Assembly: GCF_010548525.1 (NCBI RefSeq)
Contig: NZ_JAAGMG010001184.1
Span: forward strand, 1 to 64,000
DNA length: 64,000 bases
Origin: Streptomyces sp. SID14478
Lineage (GTDB): Bacteria > Actinomycetota > Actinomycetes > Streptomycetales > Streptomycetaceae
Direction: 5' to 3'
This document shows positions 25,563-35,481 of the stretch, piece after piece. Made by a program: the position numbers and the translations under genes. Positions within the stretch are counted from its first letter, which is position 1, and each line of letters opens with the position of its first letter. The notes beneath the pieces were generated by a model. It was not told the origin of the DNA, did not search any database, and was given only the letters and a program-made list of their open reading frames with translations.

Positions 25563-25755
25563 CCTCCGCCCACGCCACCTCCCGCAAGAGTGCAGAAGGG
25601 CTCGGTGACACCGAGGCGCTCGCACACGGCCACCACGCCGGCGGCGAGCGGGGGTGCAGGGGGATCCCGATCGTAGGAGTTCGTCCTGACGCACATCCGG
25701 CACGCGGTCGGCTCCGGATTACCTGTGGAGGACGTCGAGCCAGGAGGCGAGGACC

Positions 25756-25899
25756 GTGACGGAGGAAGAGTTCCGACAGCTGCTCGCGCAGGCACGGGCA
25801 GAGGCCAGGCGGACGGTGCTTCCGCGGGGGGATTCCGACGGCCGTGGGCTGTACGACATACGGGCGCGGCACGCCGAGTTCGGGCAGGCCGCGCACTAG
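25756..25899 (+). CDS. small hypothetical protein (47 residues)
   Basis: GTG 25756 preceded by GAGGCGAGGACC. The product, beginning MTEEEFRQLLAQARAEARRT, is amphipathic and helical with a C-terminal DIRARHAEFGQAAH. Third codon positions are mostly G/C. No family recognised; the ribosome site and composition favour a real small gene. Confidence 0.5.
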   Translation: MTEEEFRQLLAQARAEARRTVLPRGDSDGRGLYDIRARHAEFGQAAH

Positions 25900-26171
25900 A
25901 CGGCGCGAGCTCGCCGTGCGGGGGAGTCGAGGAGGCGGCGCAACGGACGCACCGGCCGACCCGTCACCGCAGTTCACCACTGCGCGATCTGTGCACGGAG
26001 GCGACGGCTGACCAGCGGGTCCGAGGGCGTCGCCGTCGTCTCGCTGGTGGCGGCGGCGCAGGTTTGGCGGGGGTTGCGATCCGGCGTGGTCAGGCACACA
26101 GTACGAGGACATGTGGTGTTGCTGTAGCGCCCTTGCCCCCGGAGCTGTGGCCCGCGCTTCGGAGGGATGAA

Positions 26172-26516
26172 TTGATCCTGGATTCCTGGCAGCCTGACGC
26201 TGTGGCGGCACTGCACGCGAAGGCGGAGGAGCTGGAGAAGGAGAACCTTCAGCTCAAGAGTGCGCTCGTCTCTCATGCGGTGATTGATCAGGCGCTCGGT
26301 GTCATCATTGCCGCTGGACACCTGTCGCCCGCCGAAGCGTGGGACGCGCTGCGAGAGATCTCCATGCACACGAACATCAAAGTGCGTCTCGTCGCCCAGT
26401 CGCTGGTGGACTGGGGGTCTTCCGGCTGGCTCTGTGCGGAGATCTACACGGAACTCGAGCGGCAGTTGTGCGGCCGTCGGGCGTTCGCCACAGGTGAAGC
26501 AGAAGGACCGCCCTGA
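26172..26516 (+). CDS. ANTAR-domain protein, probable TTG start
   Basis: 114 residues. The only start with a good ribosome site is TTG 26172, five bases after GGAGGG; no ATG or GTG with comparable support occurs upstream in frame. An N-terminal coiled coil (LHAKAEELEKENLQLKSAL) leads into an ANTAR domain (VSHAVIDQALGVIIAAGHLS, then EAWDALREISMHTNIKVRLV), which binds RNA hairpins to prevent termination. It lacks the usual GAF or receiver domain, so its signal input is probably another protein. The conserved ANTAR Ala/Gly core residues are present. Confidence 0.85.
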   Translation: MILDSWQPDAVAALHAKAEELEKENLQLKSALVSHAVIDQALGVIIAAGHLSPAEAWDALREISMHTNIKVRLVAQSLVDWGSSGWLCAEIYTELERQLCGRRAFATGEAEGPP

Positions 26517-26755
26517 TCGGGCACGCTGCAACACAGCGACGGAAGCCGACACGGCTCCATGGAGCGGCTCCCTTGGCTCACGGTCCGAACGAGGAGAGCC
26601 TGGGCCCTGTCGCCACTCCGGAGCTTCGCCAACAGAAGGCCTGCCGTCTGAGTGCCCATCCATGGGGAAGCGATGCATGCCGGGAGCATCCGCCCTGCGG
26701 CGGTAGGCACCGACCGTGCCTCAGCCTGACGGGATCAAGCATGTAAGGGTGAGGC

Positions 26756-27217
26756 ATGACCACAGACCGATTTGAAGTCACGCGCCAGATTGCCGCATCC
26801 CCATCGGCGATCTTTGCACTGCTGCGATCCCCGCAGGGACACGTGAGCATCGACAGCTCAGGGATGCTGCAGTCCGCGGAGGGCGATCCCGTGAGTGCGG
26901 TGGGGGACGAGTTCCTTGTGCACATGGACCGGGAGGCGCTGGGGGACCTTCCCATGGGCCGCTACGACGTGACTGTGATCATCACGCGCTACGAACCCGA
27001 CGCCCTTCTGGAATGGACCATCTCGGGCACCATCCAACCGCCGATCCGCCACCTGTACGGGTACCGCCTCGAACCGAGCGAGTCGGGCACCCTTGCCACG
27101 TCGTACTACGACTGGAGCGAGATCGACGACAAATACCGTGAGGCCGGCATCTTCCCGGTCATCCCGGAGGCCGGGTTGCGCGCCTCGCTCGGAATTCTTG
27201 CTCGCACGGTCGAATAG
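26756..27217 (+). CDS. SRPBCC (START-like) family protein
   Basis: 153 residues, ATG 26756 after AAGGGTGAGG. The N-terminus FEVTRQIAASPSAIFALLRSPQGH is the typical opening strand-helix of the SRPBCC fold, and the remainder alternates strands with a closing amphipathic helix. Such proteins bind hydrophobic ligands or act as cyclases; no specific ligand is inferable. Monocistronic. Confidence 0.85.
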   Translation: MTTDRFEVTRQIAASPSAIFALLRSPQGHVSIDSSGMLQSAEGDPVSAVGDEFLVHMDREALGDLPMGRYDVTVIITRYEPDALLEWTISGTIQPPIRHLYGYRLEPSESGTLATSYYDWSEIDDKYREAGIFPVIPEAGLRASLGILARTVE

Positions 27218-27247
27218 GTCGTCCGCTACGTCGTCCGCTCAGGGATG

Positions 27248-27691
27248 TCAGCTCTTGCCGAGCAAGGGATCCAGGAATTCGTCCCAGTTCAGATGGGATC
27301 CTTCTGCTCCCTGGGGGACGAGCTTCAGCGTGATGCGCAGCCAGTGCGCGACCGCACGGCGCTCGGTCTGGACAACGGCCCAATGCGTGGGAGGGCCCAG
27401 GCGCAGGCGTAGCAGCGGGTGGTGGTGCGGTCGTCGCACGGGCCACACCGTCGCGTCGCCACGGCCCGTGGCACGGTGCAGGCCCAGCAACAGTGTCTCG
27501 CGTGACAGTGTCCACAGTGCGTCGGCGCCGAGCATCTGCAGCCGCATGCGGACGGCAAAGGGATCATGGGCGTCGTAGCGCATGGTCATGGCCAACGGTG
27601 CGACCGGCTTGCCGTGTTGGACGAGGCCCGCGTGGTGGATGAGGGTGGTTCTGTGGTGCGAGCGCTCGGTGTGGATCACCGGTTTGAGCAT
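27248..27691 (-). CDS. SsgA-like sporulation and cell-division regulator (SALP family)
   Basis: 147 residues from ATG 27691. The SALP signature is present: MRYDAHDPFAVRMRLQM corresponds to the family D-x-x-DPFAVxxxF element, followed by WTLSRETLLLGL (family W-x-x-A/S-R-E-L-L-x-x-G) and GRGDATVWPVRR. These proteins occur only in morphologically complex actinomycetes and direct septum localisation or peptidoglycan turnover during sporulation. The frame stays open far upstream, but the family length supports this start. Confidence 0.93.
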   Translation of the reverse strand: MLKPVIHTERSHHRTTLIHHAGLVQHGKPVAPLAMTMRYDAHDPFAVRMRLQMLGADALWTLSRETLLLGLHRATGRGDATVWPVRRPHHHPLLRLRLGPPTHWAVVQTERRAVAHWLRITLKLVPQGAEGSHLNWDEFLDPLLGKS

Positions 27692-28141
27692 GAGTTCACC
27701 GTCTTCTGTGGTGCCTGAACGGCAGGCAGGGGTGGCAGTGTGTCCGGCTGGACCGGGGTCGTGATCTTCAGCCCGCGTCGGCGGGCGTGTGCTCGCCGGC
27801 GGTGAAGACGGCTTCGGCTGTGAGGCCGTGGGGAGCGCCGAGGGCGCCCCTTTTCTCGTAGGGCCTGGGTCCGGGGCCATCGGCAGTAGGGCGTCGGGCA
27901 TCAGCCTCCGGTGGAGCGAGGCGCGCGGTGCGGGCCCGTCGTAGGCGGAGACGCTCATCCCGGGCGTGAGACGAGTGCTCTGTATTCGCCTGACTAATCG
28001 GTCCTTGGTCCCGCCGCCGAGGTCGACAGGGTGTACCAGGGCCTTCAGGGCGCGGCGGTGCAGCGCGAGAGGAGTCGTTCGGGAAGAGTTGTTCGCGAAG
28101 AACTCTTCCCGAACGACTCTTCCCTGTCTATGGTCGCGTTC
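27692..28141. other. regulatory stretch of about 450 bases
   Basis: No secure gene. The left part is the upstream region of the SsgA-like gene; the right end holds the 48-bp palindrome (28072-28119) preceding the ArsR-type regulator. A minus-strand frame runs through most of it but is Pro/Arg-rich and lacks a start with a ribosome site. Confidence 0.5.
28072..28119. promoter_or_regulatory. 48-bp near-perfect palindromic operator
   Basis: Left arm GAGTCGTTCGGGAAGAGTT (28072-28090) and right arm AACTCTTCCCGAACGACTC (28101-28119) are exact inverse complements (19 bp). The 10-base centre GTTCGCGAAG contains the palindrome TTCGCGAA, so only one base pair of 24 fails. The half sites repeat (ACTCTTCCC at 28102 and again at 28115). 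Just downstream, TATGGT (28129-28134) could be a -10 giving a leaderless message from ATG 28142. Likely operator of the regulator encoded next. Confidence 0.8.
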
Positions 28142-28735
28142 ATGAGTGAATCTGCCGGAGACCGTCCTCATATACCGTCGACGGAAGGGGAGTTCGCCCT
28201 CGACACCGCTGCGCTGCGCGTCCTGGCCCATCCCATGCGCCTCGCCCTCCTCAACGAACTGCGTGACCAAGGTCCGGCAACCGCACGGCAGTTGGCCCGC
28301 AGGTTCGAGCTGGACTCCGGGGCCGCCAGCTACCACCTGCGCCGTCTCGCGGCCGGCGGGCTGATCGAGGAGGACGTCGACCGCGGTAACCGGCGCGACC
28401 GGTGGTGGCGGGCGCTGCACCGCACCTCGCAGCACGACCCCGCCGAACGAGGCGGTCCTGAAGGGCGCGCCTACACGCAGGCCGTGGTCCTCGCCGCAGC
28501 GGAGAGGTTGCGCAGGGCCGCCGCGCAGGCCGTGCCCGGCATGCCCGACGAGTGGTTCGCGGTGTCCGCGTTCACCGATTTCACCGTGCGCCTCACACCC
28601 GACGAACTCCACGCCCTGAAAAGCGAGTTGTTTGCCGTCGTCGCGCGCTACCGGGACAAGGAGCCCGCGCCGGGTGCGGTGCCCGCCACCGTGCAGTACC
28701 AGGCGTTCCCCGCCGACCGGGTGTCCGAGCCGTGA
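28142..28735 (+). CDS. ArsR-type winged-helix regulator (HTH_20)
   Basis: 197 residues from ATG 28142 (an in-frame ATG at 28130 is an alternative). The core LRVLAHPMRLALLNELRDQG and ATARQLARRFELDSGAASYH are typical of ArsR-like HTH_20 proteins, followed by the wing GLIEEDVDRGNRRDRWWRA. The C-terminal half is helical and probably mediates dimerisation or ligand sensing. GTGA overlap couples it to the MFS transporter. A large palindrome precedes the start, so it is probably autoregulated. Confidence 0.9.
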   Translation: MSESAGDRPHIPSTEGEFALDTAALRVLAHPMRLALLNELRDQGPATARQLARRFELDSGAASYHLRRLAAGGLIEEDVDRGNRRDRWWRALHRTSQHDPAERGGPEGRAYTQAVVLAAAERLRRAAAQAVPGMPDEWFAVSAFTDFTVRLTPDELHALKSELFAVVARYRDKEPAPGAVPATVQYQAFPADRVSEP

Positions 28736-29949
28736 CCACGCCGGCATACGCTCCCGCGCCACTCGCCCATCGCGACCCGAACGTGCTGCGCTGGCTTGGC
28801 GCCTACACCGCGTCCGTCACCGGCGACGTCGTCTACATGACCGCCCTGACCTGGGCCGCCGTCGCGACAGCCGGGCCAGCGCAGGCCGGATTCGTGCTCG
28901 CCGCGGGCGCTGTGCCCCGGGCCGTCCTCATGCTGGGCGGGGGAGTGTTCGCCGACCGGTTCGGGCCGCGCAGGGCACTCATCGGCAGCGACCTGGCGCG
29001 CTGCGTGGCCGTTCTCGCGGTGGCGGCGGCCGCCTTCGCGGGCGGCGCGCACGTGGCGGTGCTCTGTGTCCTCGCCGTCTGCTTCGGCGTGGCGGACGCG
29101 CTGTTCATGCCGGCCGTGGGCGCGCTGCCCCCGCGACTGACGGTGCCGGACCAGCTGACGCGCGTACAAGGCATGCGGTCACTGGCGGTGCGCTTCGGCA
29201 ACACCGTCGGTCCGCTCGCCGCAGGTCTTGCGCTGACGACGAGTGGCGCGGCCGGGGCGTTCGTCGGTGTCGGCGCCCTGTTCGCGGTGTCGCTGGTGCT
29301 GCTCGTCGCACTGCGGGTGCCCGGCGCCCCGGCCCGGACCGAGGCGTCAGCGTGGTCGCAACTGCGCGACGGCATCAGGTACTTGGCGTCCCGGCGACGG
29401 CTCGTCCGGCTCGTCGCCGTGATCGGGCTCGGCGAGATGTGTTTCAGCGGGCCGGTCGGTGCCGCCCTCGTGCTGCTCGCCGAGGAACGGGGCTGGAGCC
29501 CCGGCGTGCTGTCGCTGCTGCTCGCCGCATTCAGCGTGGCGGGCGCGGTGGTGGGCGTCGCGCTGACCGTCGTACGGGACGTGCCCGCGCCGCGCGTCCT
29601 GCTCGCCGCGAGCCTGGGCGGCACCGCGGTGCTCGTCGCCGTGCTCGGCCTCACCCGGCCGGGACCCGGCGCTGCCGTCGCCCTGTGCGCGTCCCTCGGG
29701 GCGGCGAGCGGCGTGCCCATGATCCTCGGACATGCCCTGCTGCAGAGGTGGACCGCGCCCGACTACGTGGGCCGGGTCACCTCGGTCACCTCGCTGTGCA
29801 CCCTGGGACTGAGCCCGCTCCTGCTGCCGCTCGTGGGGCTGGTCGCGGCGGCCTGGGGAGCCGGGACGTTCCTGGCCGGTTGTGGAGCCGCGTGCCTGCT
29901 GGCCGCCGTGCTCGCGGCGTCACCCGCCCTGGGCTCCCCGGACGCATGA
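28732..29949 (+). CDS. MFS transporter
   Basis: 405 residues from GTG 28732, overlapping the regulator stop (GTGA). About 12 helices; the N-terminal signature GAYTASVTGDVVYMTALTWA and motif A-like loop FADRFGPRRALIGSD match the MFS_3 / enterobactin-exporter-like group. With the HTH_20 regulator it forms a pair that is very common in Streptomyces and generally thought to serve efflux. A short GGACC-TTCG-GGTCC hairpin follows the stop. Confidence 0.92.
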   Translation: MTTPAYAPAPLAHRDPNVLRWLGAYTASVTGDVVYMTALTWAAVATAGPAQAGFVLAAGAVPRAVLMLGGGVFADRFGPRRALIGSDLARCVAVLAVAAAAFAGGAHVAVLCVLAVCFGVADALFMPAVGALPPRLTVPDQLTRVQGMRSLAVRFGNTVGPLAAGLALTTSGAAGAFVGVGALFAVSLVLLVALRVPGAPARTEASAWSQLRDGIRYLASRRRLVRLVAVIGLGEMCFSGPVGAALVLLAEERGWSPGVLSLLLAAFSVAGAVVGVALTVVRDVPAPRVLLAASLGGTAVLVAVLGLTRPGPGAAVALCASLGAASGVPMILGHALLQRWTAPDYVGRVTSVTSLCTLGLSPLLLPLVGLVAAAWGAGTFLAGCGAACLLAAVLAASPALGSPDA

Positions 29950-29978
29950 CGGCTGCGGTGTGACCGCCCTCAGGTCAC

Positions 29979-29992
29979 GGACCTTCGGGTCC
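29979..29992 (+). terminator. UUCG-tetraloop hairpin after MFS gene
   Basis: GGACC-TTCG-GGTCC, 30 bases after the stop and between two converging genes. The stem is short (5 bp) but the tetraloop is exceptionally stable. Confidence 0.45.
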
Positions 29993-30187
29993 AGATCTTC
30001 AGGGCGCAGTTTTCGAGTGCCGGTGACGAGCTCACCGTTGCCGGACGCACCGCGCCACGCCGCCAGCTGACGTGCCCATGGCTGTGGAGAGGAGAAGGAC
30101 GAGGCGCGCCGCTCAGCGCAGACCGGCCATCTGGTCCTCCCCGGCGAATACGCCGTACCCACGCCGGGGACGTGGACGGGAGGGCGT

Positions 30188-31207
<1,020 letters not shown>

Positions 31208-31326
31208 GGACTCCTCCGGTGAGGGACGGGCGGGCGAGGGCGGACGAATGGCCGGCCGGGTGCGATCGGGTCGGCCAATTGCGGCCGGACCATTGACGGC
31301 GCCACCGACCGTATAGCACTTTGCAC

Positions 31327-31346
31327 CTAGATGAAGTTTCACCTAG
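31327..31346. promoter_or_regulatory. putative PadR operator between FGE and padR
   Basis: CTAG-A-TGAA-GT-TTCA-C-CTAG, a 20-bp palindrome with one mismatched pair and a 2-base centre, 40 bases before the padR start and 119 bases from the FGE start. PadR-family sites have this size and symmetry. A TATAGC box (31312-31317) lies just upstream. Confidence 0.65.
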
Positions 31347-31385
31347 CTCGGCGGTTGGGTCCGACGAGCCGAAGGAGTGGCGCGG

Positions 31386-31997
31386 ATGAAGCTCGACCAT
31401 GTGCTGCTGGGCCTGCTCGCCATCAGGCCGCGCAGCGGATACGACCTCAGGCGATGGCTGGAGGCCGAAGGCGGCTTCCTGCGCTCCCACGTCCACCAGA
31501 GCCAGATCTACCGGCTCCTGAACCGCATGGCCGAACAGGGCCTGGTGGCCTTCGCCGTCGACACCCGCGACAAGGCGCCCGACGCGAAGGTCCACCGGCT
31601 CACCGACGAGGGGCGTACCGCGCTGCTCGCCTGGGCCCGCTCCCCGTACGAGCCGACCAGCCGCTTCCAGGACCCCGACTTCATGGCCCGGTTCATCTTC
31701 ACCGGCATGCTCGACCTGCCCGCGTTGCTCGGCGTCATCGACGCCGAACTCGCCTACCGCCGTCAACAGATCGCCGCCTCCCGGGGTCGCGACCGTGCCG
31801 TCCGCTTCGAAGAGCCCATCGCGGAGATCGACGAGCCCCGCGCCCGGCTGGTCCTCGAACTCGCCCACCAGCAGGGGGCCGCGGCCGTCGACACGTGGAT
31901 CGACTGGCTGGAGCGCACCCGCCGCCTGCTCGCCGACGGCCTGCCCGCCGGAGCCGCACCAACCGAGGGCCGCGCACCCGAAGGAGACGCCCCGTGA
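31386..31997 (+). CDS. PadR family transcriptional regulator
   Basis: 203 residues from ATG 31386 (AAGGAG eight bases upstream). PadR winged helix: MKLDHVLLGLLAIRPRSGYD, then SQIYRLLNRMAEQGLVAFAV and the wing RLTDEGRTALLAW, followed by the helical PadR C-terminal domain. Its stop overlaps the sulfatase GTG start (GTGA), so it is co-translated with the sulfatase. It probably represses the divergent padR-sulfatase and FGE promoters through the 31327 palindrome, being released by a phenolic or other aromatic ligand as in the family. Confidence 0.93.
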   Translation: MKLDHVLLGLLAIRPRSGYDLRRWLEAEGGFLRSHVHQSQIYRLLNRMAEQGLVAFAVDTRDKAPDAKVHRLTDEGRTALLAWARSPYEPTSRFQDPDFMARFIFTGMLDLPALLGVIDAELAYRRQQIAASRGRDRAVRFEEPIAEIDEPRARLVLELAHQQGAAAVDTWIDWLERTRRLLADGLPAGAAPTEGRAPEGDAP

Positions 31998-33775
31998 AAG
32001 CTGTCATGGTCATGTTCGACAGCCTCAACCGGCGCCTGCTCCCGCCCTACGGCTGTGACTGGACCCACGCCCCGAACTTCGCCCGCCTCGCCGAACGCAC
32101 CGCCGTCTTCGACAACTGCTACGGCGGCAGCATGCCCTGTATGCCGGCCCGCCGGGAGATGCACACCGGCCGCCACAACTTCCTGCACCGCTCCTGGGGT
32201 CCCCTGGAGCCCTTCGACGACTCGGTCCCGGAGATCCTCGGCCGCCACGGCGTCTACACCCACCTGGTCACCGACCACCAGCACTACTGGGAGGACGGCG
32301 GCGCCACCTACCACCAGCGCTACAACAGCTTCGAGTTCTTCCGCGGCCAAGAAGGCGACAAGTGGAAGGGCCACGTCCAGGACCCGGACATCCCGGACGC
32401 GCTGAGCTGGCGCAACGGCCCCCTGTGGCGCCAAGACTGGATCAACCGCCAGTACCTGCAAGACGTCGCCGACCACCCGCAGACGCGCACCTTCGACGCA
32501 GGCCTCGAATTCATCGCGACCAACAAGGAAGCCGACCGCTGGTTCCTGCAGATCGAGTGCTTCGACCCGCACGAGCCGTTCTACTCCTACGCCGAACACA
32601 AGAAGTACTACCCGCACGACTGGCAGGGCCCGCACTTCGACTGGCCCGACTACAAACGCGTCACCGAGACCGCGGACGCCGTGGCGCACGCCCGCAACGA
32701 GTACGCCGCCCTGCTCACCATGTGCGACACCTCCCTGGGTCGCGTCCTGGACGCCTTCGACGCACACGGCCTGTGGGACGACACCCTGCTGTTCGTCTGC
32801 ACCGACCACGGGCTCCTGCTGGGCGAGCACGGCTGGTGGGGCAAGAACGTCCAGCCCTGGTACGACGAGAACATCCACACCCCGCTCTTCGTCTGGGACC
32901 CCCGCACCCGCGCCACCGGACGCCGCGATTCCCTCGTGCAGACCGTCGACTTCGGCCCCACCCTCCTGGAGTTCTTCGACGTCGACCGCACTCCGGACAT
33001 GCGCGGCCGGCCGCTCGCGGACACCGTCGCCCACGACACCCCCGTCCGGCAGACGGGCATCTTCGGTGTCTTCGGCGGCCACGCCAACATCACCGACGGG
33101 CGCTACGTGTACATGCGCGCCTGCGCCGCCCTCGCCAACCAGCCGCTGTACGAGCACACCCTCATGCCCACCCACATGATGAGCCGCTTCACCCCCGCCG
33201 AACTCACCGCGGCCACCCTGGAACCCGCCCGTCCCTTCACCAAGGGAGCCCCGCTCCTGCGCCTGCCGGGCTTCGCCGTCGGCAACCCCCACGCCTTCGG
33301 CAGCCTCCTGTTCGACCTCGAAACCGACCCCGACCAGGAGCACCCCCTCACCGACGACGCCCTGGAACGCCGCATGGCGTCCCTCCTCGTCGACGCACTA
33401 CGCGCCGAGGACGCCCCCAGCGAGCAGTACGAGCGCCTCGGCCTGCCCGAACACGGTCCCGTCACCGACGCGCACCTGCTCGTACGGGCCCAGCAGCCCC
33501 AGGCCGCCTCCGCCGCCCAACCGCTGCCGCCCGCCGCCGACTTCCCCGACACCGCGCTGTCCGTACACACGCCCGTACGCACCCTGCTCGCGCACCCGGC
33601 CGCACACGACGTCACCCTCGAACAGCTGCCGATGCTCGCTTCACCCGGACTCCTCGCCATGGTCGGCGCCCTCACCCCGCACCAACTGGCCGCCATGAGC
33701 CCCGCCGTACGCCCCGACCAACTCCGCCTGCTGGCGGGGGCACTCGCCCCTCTGAAGGACACCACCGAACTCTGA
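31994..33775 (+). CDS. type I sulfatase, cytoplasmic, with C-terminal extension
   Basis: 593 residues from GTG 31994. Alkaline-phosphatase-fold sulfatase: N-terminal metal site MVMFDSLNRR, catalytic motif CMPAR (Cys49-x-Pro-x-Arg53) inside MPCMPARREMHTGRHN, ECFDPHEPF, and the second metal site CTDHGLLLGEHGWWGK. The Cys must become formylglycine to be active, a job for the FGE encoded divergently. No signal peptide, unlike many sulfatases, so the substrate must enter the cell. About 130 residues after the domain (from roughly 465) are helical and of unknown role. Same transcript as padR; an MFS transporter follows 128 bases later. Confidence 0.94.
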   Translation: MKAVMVMFDSLNRRLLPPYGCDWTHAPNFARLAERTAVFDNCYGGSMPCMPARREMHTGRHNFLHRSWGPLEPFDDSVPEILGRHGVYTHLVTDHQHYWEDGGATYHQRYNSFEFFRGQEGDKWKGHVQDPDIPDALSWRNGPLWRQDWINRQYLQDVADHPQTRTFDAGLEFIATNKEADRWFLQIECFDPHEPFYSYAEHKKYYPHDWQGPHFDWPDYKRVTETADAVAHARNEYAALLTMCDTSLGRVLDAFDAHGLWDDTLLFVCTDHGLLLGEHGWWGKNVQPWYDENIHTPLFVWDPRTRATGRRDSLVQTVDFGPTLLEFFDVDRTPDMRGRPLADTVAHDTPVRQTGIFGVFGGHANITDGRYVYMRACAALANQPLYEHTLMPTHMMSRFTPAELTAATLEPARPFTKGAPLLRLPGFAVGNPHAFGSLLFDLETDPDQEHPLTDDALERRMASLLVDALRAEDAPSEQYERLGLPEHGPVTDAHLLVRAQQPQAASAAQPLPPAADFPDTALSVHTPVRTLLAHPAAHDVTLEQLPMLASPGLLAMVGALTPHQLAAMSPAVRPDQLRLLAGALAPLKDTTEL

Positions 33776-33903
33776 CGCCGGCTGCCCCCGCACACCGCGG
33801 GCGGCCCACCCCCGACTCCGCGCACGCAACATCCCCTCGTCGCGCGCCGAGCCGCGCTCCTCCCTGCCCACCACGCCGCCCTCAGCGAAGAGGCCATGCC
33901 GTC

Positions 33904-35235
33904 ATGCCCGAAAACACCGCCGCTCCCCAGACCGCCCCGCCCACAGGCGCTGTCGTCGCCGTCCCGCGCAGATGGTGGCGACTGACTGTCCTGGCACCTA
34001 CCGTCCTCACCGACAACAGCGAAACCTCGGTCCTCAGCACCTTGTTCGCCTCCATCCGCCAGACCTTGGGACTCTCGCTCGGAGCCCTGGGCATCCTCCA
34101 GGCCACCTCGCGCATCGTCGGTGTCATCTGCGGCCCGCTGTGGATCTCCCTCGCCCAGCGCTGGGGACGACGCCGCGTACTCGTCGCGTCCGGAACCTGG
34201 ATGGCCACGGCCACTGCCCTGTGCGCCGCTGCCCAGAACTACGCCCAGCTCCTGACCCTGTTCGCCCTGGCCTCCATCGGCGCCGCCGCCGGACAGCCCG
34301 TCATCCACGACATCATCGCCGACCTGTTCGACGAGAACAGCCGAGGCCGAGCTGTCGGCTGGCTCTACGGCGGTGTCACCATCGTCGGCTCCCTGCTCAC
34401 CCCCGTCATCGCCCAGGTCGCCGGAGCACCCGGCGGCTGGCGCACCGGCTTCCTCATCCTGGCAGCCCTGATGCTGCTGTCCGCCCTTCTCGTCCTCTTC
34501 CTCTACGAGGAGCCGACCGCAGGCGCCGGCGACGGACTCCTCGCCCAGGCGGCCCCGGCGCATCCCCGCCTCGACCGCGCCGTCGTGGCCGCCCTCTTCC
34601 GCTCCCGCACCTTCACCCTCATGGTCGTCCAACGCCTGATCAGCGGACACCTCCTGGCCGGGACCTTCGCCGTCGTCTTCCTCGTCGACACCTACGGCTT
34701 CACCACCCAGACGGCGGCCCTGATCGCCGTGCCCTCGGGGCTCGGCTACTTCCTCGGCACCGTCGCCGGCGGCATCCTGACCGACCGAGTCCACCGTGCC
34801 CACCCCTGGCACGGCCGGGTCACGCTCCTCCAGCTCGCCCAACTCCTGTACGCCGCGGCTGCCTTCCTCGGCACACAGATCGACTGGGGATCCATCATGG
34901 TCTTCGCCGCGTTGTTCGGCGTGATGGCCTTCTTCCAGGGACTCAACCCCGGCATCAACCGGCCCCTCGTGATGGCCGTCACCCTGCCCGAACTGCGCGG
35001 CCCGGCCTTCGCCGTCCTCATCTCCATCGCCGAAGCACTGGCCTACGCGATCTTCGCGCTCGGCGCCGGCGCCCTCGGCGAAGCCATCGGCCTGCAGACC
35101 GTCTTCCTCTGGGTGCTGGTCGTCCTCATGGCCGCCAACGCGGCCTTCTGCGGCCTGCTTCACCTCACCTACCCCGCCGACGTCCGCGCGGTCCGTTCCG
35201 AGATCGACCGACGCAACAGCGCCGCTGTCCACTGA
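33904..35235 (+). CDS. MFS transporter of the sulfatase cluster
   Basis: 443 residues from ATG 33904. Twelve predicted helices; TNSE-like start (TVLTDNSETSVLSTLFASI), motif A loop LAQRWGRRRVLVAS and SDLFDENSRGRAVGWLYGG-type motif (residues about 137-155). It resembles organic-anion or sugar-acid MFS carriers more than drug exporters. Given the cytoplasmic sulfatase beside it, import of a sulfated compound or export of its product is a reasonable inference. Confidence 0.9.
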   Translation: MPENTAAPQTAPPTGAVVAVPRRWWRLTVLAPTVLTDNSETSVLSTLFASIRQTLGLSLGALGILQATSRIVGVICGPLWISLAQRWGRRRVLVASGTWMATATALCAAAQNYAQLLTLFALASIGAAAGQPVIHDIIADLFDENSRGRAVGWLYGGVTIVGSLLTPVIAQVAGAPGGWRTGFLILAALMLLSALLVLFLYEEPTAGAGDGLLAQAAPAHPRLDRAVVAALFRSRTFTLMVVQRLISGHLLAGTFAVVFLVDTYGFTTQTAALIAVPSGLGYFLGTVAGGILTDRVHRAHPWHGRVTLLQLAQLLYAAAAFLGTQIDWGSIMVFAALFGVMAFFQGLNPGINRPLVMAVTLPELRGPAFAVLISIAEALAYAIFALGAGALGEAIGLQTVFLWVLVVLMAANAAFCGLLHLTYPADVRAVRSEIDRRNSAAVH

Positions 35236-35481
35236 CACCGGACGGCTCCCCGCGCACAGTCCGACGGGCACAGAGAGCGATGGCACGGTCAAGTGTGATC
35301 AGTTGGTTCGCGTGCTGCGAGGGTTCGATGTCGTTCTGGGTTCCAGGGTGCGGCGTAGGTAATCTGCACGCTGACCAAGATCAAATTTCCGCTCATACGG
35401 GGTGACAACACGTTGCAACCAGATACACCGGCCACGCCTTTCCCTGTCACGACCGCACCGGCGGCACAGCAGGACGCCGCG

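Noticed and set aside
33103-35292. Minus-strand open frame of 729 codons
   Set aside because: Antisense to the sulfatase end and the MFS gene; Gly/Glu/Asp-rich without domains.
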